A stretch of 9,953 nucleotides of DNA, taken from assembly GCA_025058985.1 (NCBI GenBank), contig JANXEB010000110.1, positions 1-9,953 of the forward strand. Reading direction: 5' to 3'. The notes under the pieces were generated by a model. The model saw only the letters and a list, made by a program, of their open reading frames with translations, was not told the origin of the DNA and searched no databases. Each line of letters begins with the position of its first letter. The first letter of the stretch is position 1. The translations under genes and the position numbers were made by a program. Below, in pieces: positions 1 through 5,195 of this stretch. Source of the DNA: Candidatus Aenigmatarchaeota archaeon (GTDB taxonomy: Archaea; Aenigmatarchaeota; Aenigmatarchaeia; CG10238-14; SpSt-28).

Positions 1-150
1 AAAAAAGAAATATTAATAGCAAAAGGAATACCTAGCTATATTTCCTCTTCCATTTCTAAAGGTTTTCAAATTTATGAGGATAAAGAAATAGAAAAGTTTG
101 TGAAAAAACTAAATAATATGTTTTTCATTTACTTTGAAAAAAGCTTATGA
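1..150 (+). CDS. 3' end of an unidentified protein (partial)
   Basis: A reading frame open from the first base runs 49 codons to a TGA at 148-150. The visible C-terminus starts KKEILIAKGIPSYIS and ends with an aromatic and basic stretch. Its stop overlaps the RNase Z start as ATGA (147-150), the same coupling used elsewhere in this window between real operon genes (SMC/ScpA), which is the main reason to accept it. The part visible contains no catalytic motif I recognise, so no function is assigned. It is probably co-transcribed and translationally coupled with RNase Z. Confidence 0.6.
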   Translation, partial: KKEILIAKGIPSYISSSISKGFQIYEDKEIEKFVKKLNNMFFIYFEKSL

Positions 151-1082
151 TTAGGATAACCTTTCTGGGAACGGTTTCAGGAATTCCCTCTATTGATAGA
201 AATCAGCCAGCAATTTGTTTAGAGTATCTTGGAAAGAGTTATTACTGTTTTTTATTTGATTGTGGAGAAAATACTCAAGTTCAATTTATGAAAAGTGAAA
301 CGAGTTTTATGAATATTGATTGCATTTTTATAACACATTGGCATGCTGATCATTTTGCTGGTTTAATTCCTTTGATCCAAACATTGAATTTAGAAAAAAG
401 AAACAGACCATTAATAGTTTTCGGGCCAGATGCTGAAAGAATGATGAAGGCAATTTACTCTATTTCTTACTATAAGCCGAAATTTGAGATTGTTTTTCGA
501 AATGTTAATTATGAAAAAAAAGAAATAACGAAAATTTTTGAATCTAATGATATAGAAGTACTTTCTGTACCGGTTGAGCACACGATACCTGCGGTTGCAT
601 ATTGTGTAAAAGAAAAAGATAAGTACAATATAAATATTACAAAACTAAGAAAAATGAAGTTGAAAAGAGGGAAATGGTTGGAAGAAATTAAGAAAAAGGG
701 CAAATATGTTATAGATGGAAGGGAAATAAAGATTGAAGAAATTGCTGATTTAAAAATAGGGAAAAAAATTGTTTATAGCGGAGATACGAGGCCTTGTAAA
801 GAGATAATTGAAATAGCTAGGGATGCTGATATTTTAATACATGATGCTACTTTTTTTGAAGAAGAAGATGTCGATGGTTTATATCATGCAGATTTTAAAC
901 AAGCGATGGAAATAGCAAGAAAAGCTAACGTTAAACTATTGGTTTTAACTCATATTAGTAGAAGATATAGAGATATTGATGAGTTAGAAAAAGAGGCTAA
1001 AAAATATTTTGAAAATTGTGTTGTTGCAAGAGATTTGATGAAAATAATTCTTAAGAAGAATGAAACTAAAATATTTAAATAA
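147..1082 (+). CDS. rnz: Ribonuclease Z (tRNA 3' endonuclease)
   Basis: A 311-residue short-form RNase Z of the metallo-beta-lactamase superfamily. The family removes the 3' trailer of precursor tRNAs so that CCA can be added, in the cytoplasm. The zinc-binding HxHxDH motif is at residues 64-69 (H64, H66, D68, H69). H145, D213 (in SGDT), H247 and H269 (in HISRR) sit at the spacings of the other metal and catalytic ligands. The middle region (about 155-200), rich in Lys and Glu, corresponds to the flexible tRNA-binding arm. Length is normal for short-form enzymes. The ATG at 147 gives the conserved N-terminus IRITFLGTVSG and overlaps the upstream stop by ATGA. No Shine-Dalgarno is present. The tRNA-Thr about 250 nt downstream has no encoded CCA, so this enzyme would process it. 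Confidence 0.96.
   Translation: MIRITFLGTVSGIPSIDRNQPAICLEYLGKSYYCFLFDCGENTQVQFMKSETSFMNIDCIFITHWHADHFAGLIPLIQTLNLEKRNRPLIVFGPDAERMMKAIYSISYYKPKFEIVFRNVNYEKKEITKIFESNDIEVLSVPVEHTIPAVAYCVKEKDKYNINITKLRKMKLKRGKWLEEIKKKGKYVIDGREIKIEEIADLKIGKKIVYSGDTRPCKEIIEIARDADILIHDATFFEEEDVDGLYHADFKQAMEIARKANVKLLVLTHISRRYRDIDELEKEAKKYFENCVVARDLMKIILKKNETKIFK
1074..1081 (+). promoter_or_regulatory. Putative TATA box of the small Cys protein
   Basis: TTTAAATA, centred about 25 nt upstream of the ATG at 1102. Archaeal transcription starts about 25 nt after the TATA box, so the mRNA would begin at or next to the ATG. It overlaps the last codons of RNase Z. Confidence 0.4.
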
Positions 1083-1101
1083 AAAAATGTATTAGATTAT
1101 T

Positions 1102-1329
1102 ATGGATTACTTTAAAATTGAAAACGGTCAAAAATGTGAAAGATGTAGAAAAAGAACGGTTGAAGTCGTATTTATAGATAATAAGCTATGTAAGTATTGT
1201 TTTACAAATTATTTCTATAAGTTTTATTTAAACTCCTCCTCTTCCAAAAAACGTTTGTTTTCTCCCCCTCTTTCTAAAAAATTTTCTTATACGCCGTTCA
1301 TATATCCTCCACATATACTAAAATTTTAA
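1102..1329 (+). CDS. Small four-cysteine zinc-ribbon-like protein
   Basis: A 75-residue hypothetical protein. The N-terminal half has a CxxC-x14-CxxC arrangement (C12, C15, C30, C33), a plausible zinc-binding knuckle pair followed by an aromatic helix-like stretch (FTNYFYKFYLN). This layout resembles the N-terminal zinc finger of TtuA/Ncs6 tRNA thiolation enzymes, but the remaining domains are absent and no continuation is seen in other frames. It is either a stand-alone mini-protein or a remnant. The C-terminal half is Ser/Pro/Lys-rich and encoded by a pyrimidine-rich DNA stretch (about 1229-1275), so the true end is less sure. A TATA-like TTTAAATA at 1074-1081, about 25 nt before the ATG, suggests its own leaderless transcript. 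Function unknown. Confidence 0.55.
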   Translation: MDYFKIENGQKCERCRKRTVEVVFIDNKLCKYCFTNYFYKFYLNSSSSKKRLFSPPLSKKFSYTPFIYPPHILKF

Positions 1330-1334
1330 TTGTT

Positions 1335-1407
1335 GCCCCCGTAGCTCAACAGGTAGAGCATCTGCCTTGTAAGCAGAGGGTTGTGGGTTCGAATCCCACC
1401 GGGGGCT
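1335..1407 (+). tRNA. tRNA-Thr (anticodon UGU)
   Basis: A complete cloverleaf. Acceptor stem GCCCCCG (1335-1341) pairs with CGGGGGC (1400-1406), followed by discriminator U at 1407. D-stem is GCTC/GAGC. The anticodon arm is TCTGC-CTTGTAA-GCAGA, giving anticodon UGU, which reads threonine ACA codons. The T-arm is GTGGG-TTCGAAT-CCCAC. There is no intron and no encoded CCA, so RNase Z and CCA-adding enzyme are needed. Threonine identity rests on the anticodon and fits U73, which is typical of archaeal tRNA-Thr. Possible TATA-like elements at 1300-1305 and 1312-1318 lie inside the tail of the preceding ORF. Confidence 0.97.
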
Positions 1408-1559
1408 AAACTATTTGAGCATAAAGAGCTTGGCTAATACTAAATCTTCTAAGGAAAAGACACTTTACAGGCAAATTTATAATTTACATTTCTTCAAAAA
1501 CAATAGGTTTACGTCAAATTAAATTCTAGCTAATACCGTTTAAATTGTTTATGACAGAT

Positions 1560-1574
1560 TTTATCATAGAAAAT
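1560..1574 (+). repeat. Direct repeat copy 1 (TTTATCATAGAAAAT)
   Basis: A 15-base exact repeat, found again at 1745-1759 (185 bases apart, start to start). Both copies lie in the non-coding region before uL11, so it may be a binding site. There are only two copies, so this is not a CRISPR array. Confidence 0.45.
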
Positions 1575-1599
1575 TTTAAAACACATGTCGCTATAATTG

Positions 1600-1643
1600 T
1601 TTAGTAATTCATAAGTTGGCAAAACAATACTATAATTACTAAA
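1600..1643. repeat. 10-bp perfect inverted repeat with 24-nt spacer
   Basis: TTTAGTAATT at 1600-1609 is the exact reverse complement of AATTACTAAA at 1634-1643. It could be an RNA hairpin or a dyad site for a dimeric DNA-binding protein. AT-only composition weakens the RNA stem and raises the chance of coincidence. Confidence 0.45.
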
Positions 1644-1657
1644 ATTACTCATAACGA

Positions 1658-1683
1658 GTGTTTTGTTTAGTTTAAATAAACAC
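1658..1683. repeat. Imperfect hairpin upstream of uL11
   Basis: GTGTTT (1658-1663) pairs with AAACAC (1678-1683), and TTTA pairs with TAAA further in, separated by a small internal loop and closed by a 3-nt loop: 10 bp in total. It is not followed by a T-run, so it is not an obvious terminator. Confidence 0.4.
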
Positions 1684-1744
1684 ATTTGTTAATGGAGCTA
1701 TGGATAGAATATCTATTTCAATCGTTATTGACAATAAACAAAAA

Positions 1745-1759
1745 TTTATCATAGAAAAT
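1745..1759 (+). repeat. Direct repeat copy 2 (TTTATCATAGAAAAT)
   Basis: Second exact copy of the 15-base element at 1560-1574. It ends about 33 nt upstream of the uL11 TATA box, a position compatible with a regulator binding near the promoter. Confidence 0.45.
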
Positions 1760-1792
1760 AGAAATAACTTTCGTATTTCTTAAAGATTTTCA

Positions 1793-1800
1793 TTATATAA
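1793..1800 (+). promoter_or_regulatory. TATA box of uL11
   Basis: TTATATAA, centred about 21 nt before the uL11 ATG at 1818. This spacing places the transcription start at or beside the ATG, which predicts a leaderless mRNA and agrees with the lack of a Shine-Dalgarno. Confidence 0.6.
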
Positions 1801-1817
1801 GTTTATGAAATAATTTT

Positions 1818-2288
1818 ATGGAGGAAGATAAAGAAGAAATAGAAATTTTGATAGAAGGTGGAAAAGCTTCTCCAGGTCCGACTACAGCTCCGAAATTTTC
1901 AGCACTAAAATTGAATGTTGGAGAAATTTTCAATAAAATAAATCAACTAACTAAGGATTACGAAGGTATGCAAGTTCCTGTAAAGATAATAGTAGATAAA
2001 AAAACAAAACAATATGAAATAGAAATAGGCGTTCCACCAACATCGAGTTTGATAAAAAAAGAGGCTAAGATAGATATAGCAAAAGTTGATGATAAAAACA
2101 AGGTTCTGGCAAGTATTTCTCTTGAGCAAATAAAAAAAGTTGCTAAAATTAAGTTTCCACATTTACCGTTAGAAAAAGCAACAATTCTAGTTCTAGCTAC
2201 TGCTCAATCTATAAATGGTTTGAGAGTAGAGAATAAATTTCCAAAAGAGATTATAAGGGAAATAAAAGAGGGTAAAATAAGAATTTAA
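1818..2288 (+). CDS. rpl11: 50S ribosomal protein L11 (uL11, archaeal type)
   Basis: A 156-residue archaeal uL11. This protein binds 23S rRNA at the GTPase-associated centre, at the base of the L7/L12 stalk. The N-terminal domain shows GGKASPGP, LNVGEIFNKIN, KDYEGMQVPVKIIVD and IGVPPTSSLIKKE, the strongest family markers. The C-terminal RNA-binding domain follows (SINGLRVENKFPKEIIREIKEGKI). The segment between GKASPGP and LNVG reads TTAPKFSALK in place of the family's nearly invariant Pro/Gly/Leu-rich loop, which is unusual. Archaeal uL11 is often next to NusG, L1 or L10; here it stands alone between a non-coding region and the 16S gene. The stop at 2286-2288 is only 8 nt before the rRNA TATA element. 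Confidence 0.94.
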   Translation: MEEDKEEIEILIEGGKASPGPTTAPKFSALKLNVGEIFNKINQLTKDYEGMQVPVKIIVDKKTKQYEIEIGVPPTSSLIKKEAKIDIAKVDDKNKVLASISLEQIKKVAKIKFPHLPLEKATILVLATAQSINGLRVENKFPKEIIREIKEGKIRI

Positions 2289-2296
2289 ATTTTGAA

Positions 2297-2311
2297 TATA
2301 TAAATAATATA
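2297..2311 (+). promoter_or_regulatory. Probable 16S rRNA promoter TATA element
   Basis: An AT-only run resembling TATATAAATAATATA starts just after uL11. Transcription would start near 2325-2335, leaving a leader of about 100 nt before the processing stem. Confidence 0.55.
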
Positions 2312-2314
2312 TTA

Positions 2315-2380
2315 GCCAAACAGTGTCTATTTTGGAAGAATCTTGGCGAGATGTTTATGAAAAAATAATCTCAGTTTGGC
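2315..2380 (+). promoter_or_regulatory. Structured pre-rRNA leader element
   Basis: GCCAAAC (2315-2321) pairs with GTTTGGC (2374-2380), enclosing GAGAT (2348-2352) paired with ATCTC (2368-2372). This nested fold may act in 16S leader folding or processing. Its 5' arm may lie at or before the true transcription start, which would remove it from the RNA. Confidence 0.35.
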
Positions 2381-2389
2381 AATTAGTTT

Positions 2390-2410
2390 CCAAGTTCAAA
2401 AAGAACTTGG
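2390..2410 (+). promoter_or_regulatory. Leader hairpin CCAAGTTC/GAACTTGG
   Basis: A perfect 8-bp stem (2390-2397 with 2403-2410) closed by an AAAAA loop, 16 nt upstream of the 16S processing stem. It has no trailing T-run, so it is more likely a folding or processing element of the pre-16S leader than a terminator. Confidence 0.5.
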
Positions 2411-2426
2411 GGTGAAAATGATGAAA

Positions 2427-2440
2427 CCTAGATAGAGAGA
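2427..2440 (+). promoter_or_regulatory. 16S processing stem, 5' strand
   Basis: CCTAGATAGAGAGA is perfectly complementary to 4167-4180 across the whole 16S gene, forming a 14-bp helix that brings the two ends of pre-16S together. Archaeal pre-16S is classically cut at a BHB within such a stem. Here the helix is perfect as drawn, but the GA/TC repeats allow a two-base register shift that makes bulges. Confidence 0.85.
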
Positions 2441-2802
2441 ATTCCCGCCATTCTCAATGCTGGTTGATCCCGCCAGAGCTCACTGCTATCCGGCTACGAC
2501 TAAGCCATGCGAGTCGCGAGGGGCAAGCCCTCGACGTACTGCTGCGTAATAGGTAGTTAACCTACCCTTGGGAGACTATCTATAAAAATTATAGATAGCC
2601 CAAAGGGGATAATCTCGGGAAACTGAGGCTAATACCCCATAGATATGAGGTACTGGAATGTTCTCATATCGAAATGGCGTTCGCAGCCGCCCAAGGATGG
2701 GACTACCTCCTATCAGCTAGTTGTGGAGTTAATAGCTCCACAAGGCTATAACGGGTAGGGGCCATGGAAGTGGGAGCCCCCAGATGGACTCTGAGACATG
2801 AG

Positions 2803-2837
<35 letters not shown>

Positions 2838-3233
2838 TCACAATGGGCTAACGCCCGATGGGGGTAGCCGGAGTGCCACTTATCTTTTTGATAAGTGGCT
2901 TTTGCCCAATGTTAATAGTTGGGCGAATAAGGGGTGGGCAAGACGGGTGCCAGCTGCCACGGTAAGACCCGCGCCTCAAGTGGTGAGCACGAATATTGGG
3001 CCTAAAGCGTCCGTAGCCGTACTGCTAAGTCTCCCCTGAAATTCGCTAGTAGACTAGCGAGCTTGGGGGAGATACTGGCAGTATAGGGACCGGGAGAGGA
3101 TAACAGTACTCGTAGGGTAGGGGTTAAATCCGTTAATCCTACGGGGACTACCAGTGGCGAAGGCGGTTATCTGGAACGGTTCCGACGGTGAGGGACGAAA
3201 CCCAGGGGAGCGATCGGGATTAGATACCCCGGT

Positions 3234-3321
3234 GCGTAGTTGGGAGTATCTTCTGAAAGAAAAGATGAAGAATATCTAATCCTATGAGAAATGAAATATA
3301 ACCCTCTCATCTACGCGGGAA
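3234..3321 (+). other. 16S rRNA intron in helix 24 (88 nt, BHB type)
   Basis: It splits the universal ATTAGATACCC...AGTCC segment. The BHB is CCCG (3228-3231) paired with CGGG (3316-3319). Bulges are GTG (3232-3234) and AAA (3320-3322), and the inner stem is CGTAG/CTACG (3235-3239 with 3311-3315), extended by about six more pairs after one mismatch. Cutting after the second base of each bulge joins T3233 to A3322 and restores ATTAGATACCCCGGTAGTCC, the expected canonical sequence (E. coli 801/802). No ORF lies inside. Splicing would be done by the archaeal tRNA splicing endonuclease and RNA ligase. Confidence 0.93.
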
Positions 3322-4021
3322 AGTCCTGGGCGTAAACGATGCCCACTTGGTATGGGGTGTTCCTTGGGAGCACTCTGTGCCGGAGCGTAGGTGTTAAGTG
3401 GGCCGCCTGGGGAGTACGTCCGAAAGGATGAAACTTAAGGGAATTGGCGGGAGGACACACAAGGGGTGGGCCGTGCGGTTCAATTGGAGTCGACACCGGA
3501 AATCTTACCAGCGCAGACGGCAGTATGAAGGTCAGTCTGAAGGGCTTACCAGACAAGCCGAGCGGTGGTGCATGGCCACCGTCAGCTCGTATCGTGAGAC
3601 GTGCCGTTAAGTCGGTTAACGAGCGAGATCCACGCCCCATGTTGCTATCCCTACTAAATGTAGGGAGCACTCATGGGGGACTGCCCGCGATAGTGGGAGG
3701 AAGGTGTGGGCGACGGTAGGTCCGTATGCCCCTATTGCGCTGGGCTACACGCGCGGTACAATGCACGCTACAATGGGTTGCGAACCCGAAAGGGGGAGCG
3801 AATCCCTAAAAAGCGTGCTCAGTTCGGATTGAGGGTTGTAACTCACCCTCATGAAGCTGGAATCCCTAGTAGGCGGACGTCACTAACGTTCGCCGAATAC
3901 GTCCCTGTCCTTTGCACACACTGCCCGTCAACCCAACCGAGTGGAGATTCTACGAGGTTGTTGATGAAACAATCGAGTAGAATCTCCGCGAGGGGGGGTA
4001 AGTCGTCACAAGGTAGCCGTA

Positions 4022-4105
4022 TGGTATGTGGGATAAATGTAGAATTGGGTTGATTCTGATTTTATGAAGAATTTGTAGTGATTTAAATTCCCACATATCT
4101 GGCAA
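4022..4105 (+). other. 16S rRNA intron 1 in helix 45 (84 nt, BHB type)
   Basis: It lies between A1513 and position 1514 (E. coli numbering). The BHB has central helix GCCG (4016-4019) with TGGC (4100-4103), bulges TAT (4020-4022) and AAC (4104-4106), and a 10-bp inner helix 4023-4032 with 4090-4099. Cutting after the second base of each bulge removes exactly 4022-4105. The exon strand GCCG is the same strand that must later form mature helix 45, so the BHB and the mature helix are mutually exclusive. No ORF lies inside. Confidence 0.9.
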
Positions 4106-4112
4106 CGGGAAC

Positions 4113-4143
4113 ATAGTGTTGTTTGTAAAACACACTATCCTAA
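4113..4143 (+). other. 16S rRNA intron 2 in helix 45 (31 nt, BHB type)
   Basis: It lies between 1520 and 1521 (E. coli numbering). The central helix is GGGA (4107-4110) with TCCT (4138-4141), including one G-U pair. Bulges are ACA (4111-4113) and AAG (4142-4144), and the inner hairpin is TAGTGT/ACACTA (4114-4119 with 4132-4137) continuing into a short loop. The outer helix (4014-4021 with 4145-4152) becomes contiguous only after intron 1 is removed. Cutting after the second base of each bulge leaves the 7-nt exon CGGGAAC (4106-4112) and gives a perfect 10-bp helix 45 closed by a GGAA loop. Confidence 0.86.
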
Positions 4144-4166
4144 GTGCGGCTGGATCACTACAAAAA

Positions 4167-4180
4167 TCTCTCTATCTAGG
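4167..4180 (+). promoter_or_regulatory. 16S processing stem, 3' strand
   Basis: TCTCTCTATCTAGG is the exact reverse complement of 2427-2440. It starts only about 6 nt after the 16S end as placed here and lies directly upstream of the promoter for the SMC operon. Confidence 0.85.
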
Positions 4181-4182
4181 CA

Positions 4183-4190
4183 TTAAAAAT
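4183..4190 (+). promoter_or_regulatory. Putative TATA box of the SMC operon
   Basis: TTAAAAAT, about 25 nt upstream of the ATG at 4212, giving a predicted leaderless mRNA. It sits immediately after the 16S processing stem, so read-through from the rRNA is also possible. Confidence 0.4.
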
Positions 4191-4211
4191 TCTTCTTAAC
4201 TAATATTTATT

Positions 4212-4694
4212 ATGGCGAAAATTGTTATAGACGAGCCTTGTTTAACTTTACCTATAGTTATCAATTATGTTGGACCAAAGCCAGAGAATGTGTATTTTGA
4301 GATGAGAAATCTATTGAAAAGAATATTTGGAGTTGAGGATAAACATATCGAAGAAAGAGAATTAAGATGGGATAGGAGTAGTGCCGAAGAAAAATTTTCA
4401 TCGACTTTTTTTGTTTCAAAACCTTTAACTGAAGTAACATACATTTTTGTTGAGATAAAAATAGATGGCTCTACTAAACCTAGTAAAGAGTTTGAAAGGG
4501 AAGGTAGAGTTTCTATTTTAATAGATCCAAGAATTAAAAATTCAGTTGTTCAATCTTCTTTAATGGCTGGTTTGTTTGGGTTTATTTATAGAAGACAATT
4601 AGAGGCCGAAGTTCAAAAATATAAAGATGAATGTAGAGAAATTATTAAACTATTAGAATCAGATTTGAAGAACTTTTTGGGTATTAGAGTTTAA
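4212..4694 (+). CDS. Unknown protein, paralogue A of the SMC operon
   Basis: A 160-residue protein I cannot assign to a named family. It aligns along its whole length with the next gene: GP near residues 21-22, an ERELRWD motif (R52-W53-D54), an alternating-hydrophobic TYIFVEIKIDGS stretch (predicted beta strands), and a helical C-terminus ending ECREIIKLLESDLKNFLGI. No signal peptide is seen. A short hydrophobic stretch (about 115-127) is too short and poor for a confident membrane segment. The composition suggests a mixed alpha/beta soluble protein. Its stop abuts the start of paralogue B with no gap, and the pair precedes SMC and ScpA, so a link to chromosome organisation is an inference from context only. 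Confidence 0.85.
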   Translation: MAKIVIDEPCLTLPIVINYVGPKPENVYFEMRNLLKRIFGVEDKHIEERELRWDRSSAEEKFSSTFFVSKPLTEVTYIFVEIKIDGSTKPSKEFEREGRVSILIDPRIKNSVVQSSLMAGLFGFIYRRQLEAEVQKYKDECREIIKLLESDLKNFLGIRV

Positions 4695-5195
4695 ATGGCT
4701 GTTATAAGGTTTGAAGATGACTGTATGGAGCCTACTGCTAAATTAAAAATAGAGTATAGAGGACCAAATCCATTTGAAGCTTATAAAAGAGTTTTGGAGT
4801 TATTAAAAGTAAAACTTGGAATTTCAGAGAACGAAATATTCGAAAGAGATTTTAGATGGGATAATACTAGTGATGAAAAATCTGGATTTTTTATTAGAGT
4901 TTATGTAATGAAGAAACATGATATAAGAACACATACTTTTATTGAGCTAATATTTGAAGGAAGTCAGCCTAGAGATGTCAATAAAACTGGGGATTTATCT
5001 ATTTCTATAATAACAAAACTAGTTACTAACTATTTTTTGGATACACCGATCGAAAAAACTATTTTCTACAAGTTGTTGTTAAAGTTTTATCACAACAATT
5101 TTTATAAAAACGTTAGGGAAAGATTTTTTGAAGAGTGTAGAACCTTGAGTGAAAAAATAGTAAGAGAAATAAAAAACGCTTTTGGCATTGTATGA
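4695..5195 (+). CDS. Unknown protein, paralogue B of the SMC operon
   Basis: A 166-residue tandem paralogue of the preceding protein. Matching positions include YRGPNPFEAYKRVLELL, ERDFRWD (R54-W55-D56), HTFIELIFEGS and the C-terminal EECRTLSEKIVREIKNAFGI. Overall identity looks low, so the duplication is old and both copies seem maintained. It starts directly after the TAA of paralogue A, and its end overlaps the SMC start (ATGA, 5192-5195), which implies translational coupling. No catalytic motif or membrane segment is evident. The two proteins could form a heterodimer with a role linked to SMC-ScpA, but the sequence does not prove this. Confidence 0.87.
   Translation: MAVIRFEDDCMEPTAKLKIEYRGPNPFEAYKRVLELLKVKLGISENEIFERDFRWDNTSDEKSGFFIRVYVMKKHDIRTHTFIELIFEGSQPRDVNKTGDLSISIITKLVTNYFLDTPIEKTIFYKLLLKFYHNNFYKNVRERFFEECRTLSEKIVREIKNAFGIV

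Larger units (their letters stand above)
1408..1792. other. AT-rich intergenic region, no gene seen
   Basis: About 385 bases with no supportable ORF on either strand and no tRNA or recognisable C/D or H/ACA guide RNA motif. It contains an inverted repeat (1600-1643), a hairpin (1658-1683) and a 15-base direct repeat (1560-1574 and 1745-1759), and ends at the uL11 TATA box. It is much longer than the other gaps here, which are mostly zero to a few tens of bases, so an unannotated small RNA or regulatory region is possible. Confidence 0.6.

Noticed and set aside
509..703. Minus-strand frame opposite RNase Z
   Set aside because: Low-complexity shadow; RNase Z is well supported by its motifs.
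1560..1759. CRISPR array from the 15-base repeat
   Set aside because: Only two copies, 185 bases apart, no regular spacers and no cas genes.
1947..2162. Minus-strand frame opposite uL11
   Set aside because: Phe/Tyr-rich shadow with no start context; uL11 on the other strand is clear.
2390..2410. Hairpin as a uL11 terminator
   Set aside because: It lacks a following T-run and lies downstream of the predicted rRNA start, so a leader element fits better.
3234..3321. A homing endonuclease or group I intron in 16S
   Set aside because: The insertion is 88 nt with no ORF or group I core, and its ends fit a BHB.
4022..4143. The 3' insertions as an expansion segment of helix 45
   Set aside because: Helix 45 is size-invariant and its loop is the dimethylation site. 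Two BHB motifs restore it exactly, so introns explain the sequence better.
4167..4172. TCTCTC after 16S as an alternative anti-Shine-Dalgarno
   Set aside because: It lies in the processing stem, probably outside mature 16S, and no matching GAGAG motif is enriched before the starts seen.
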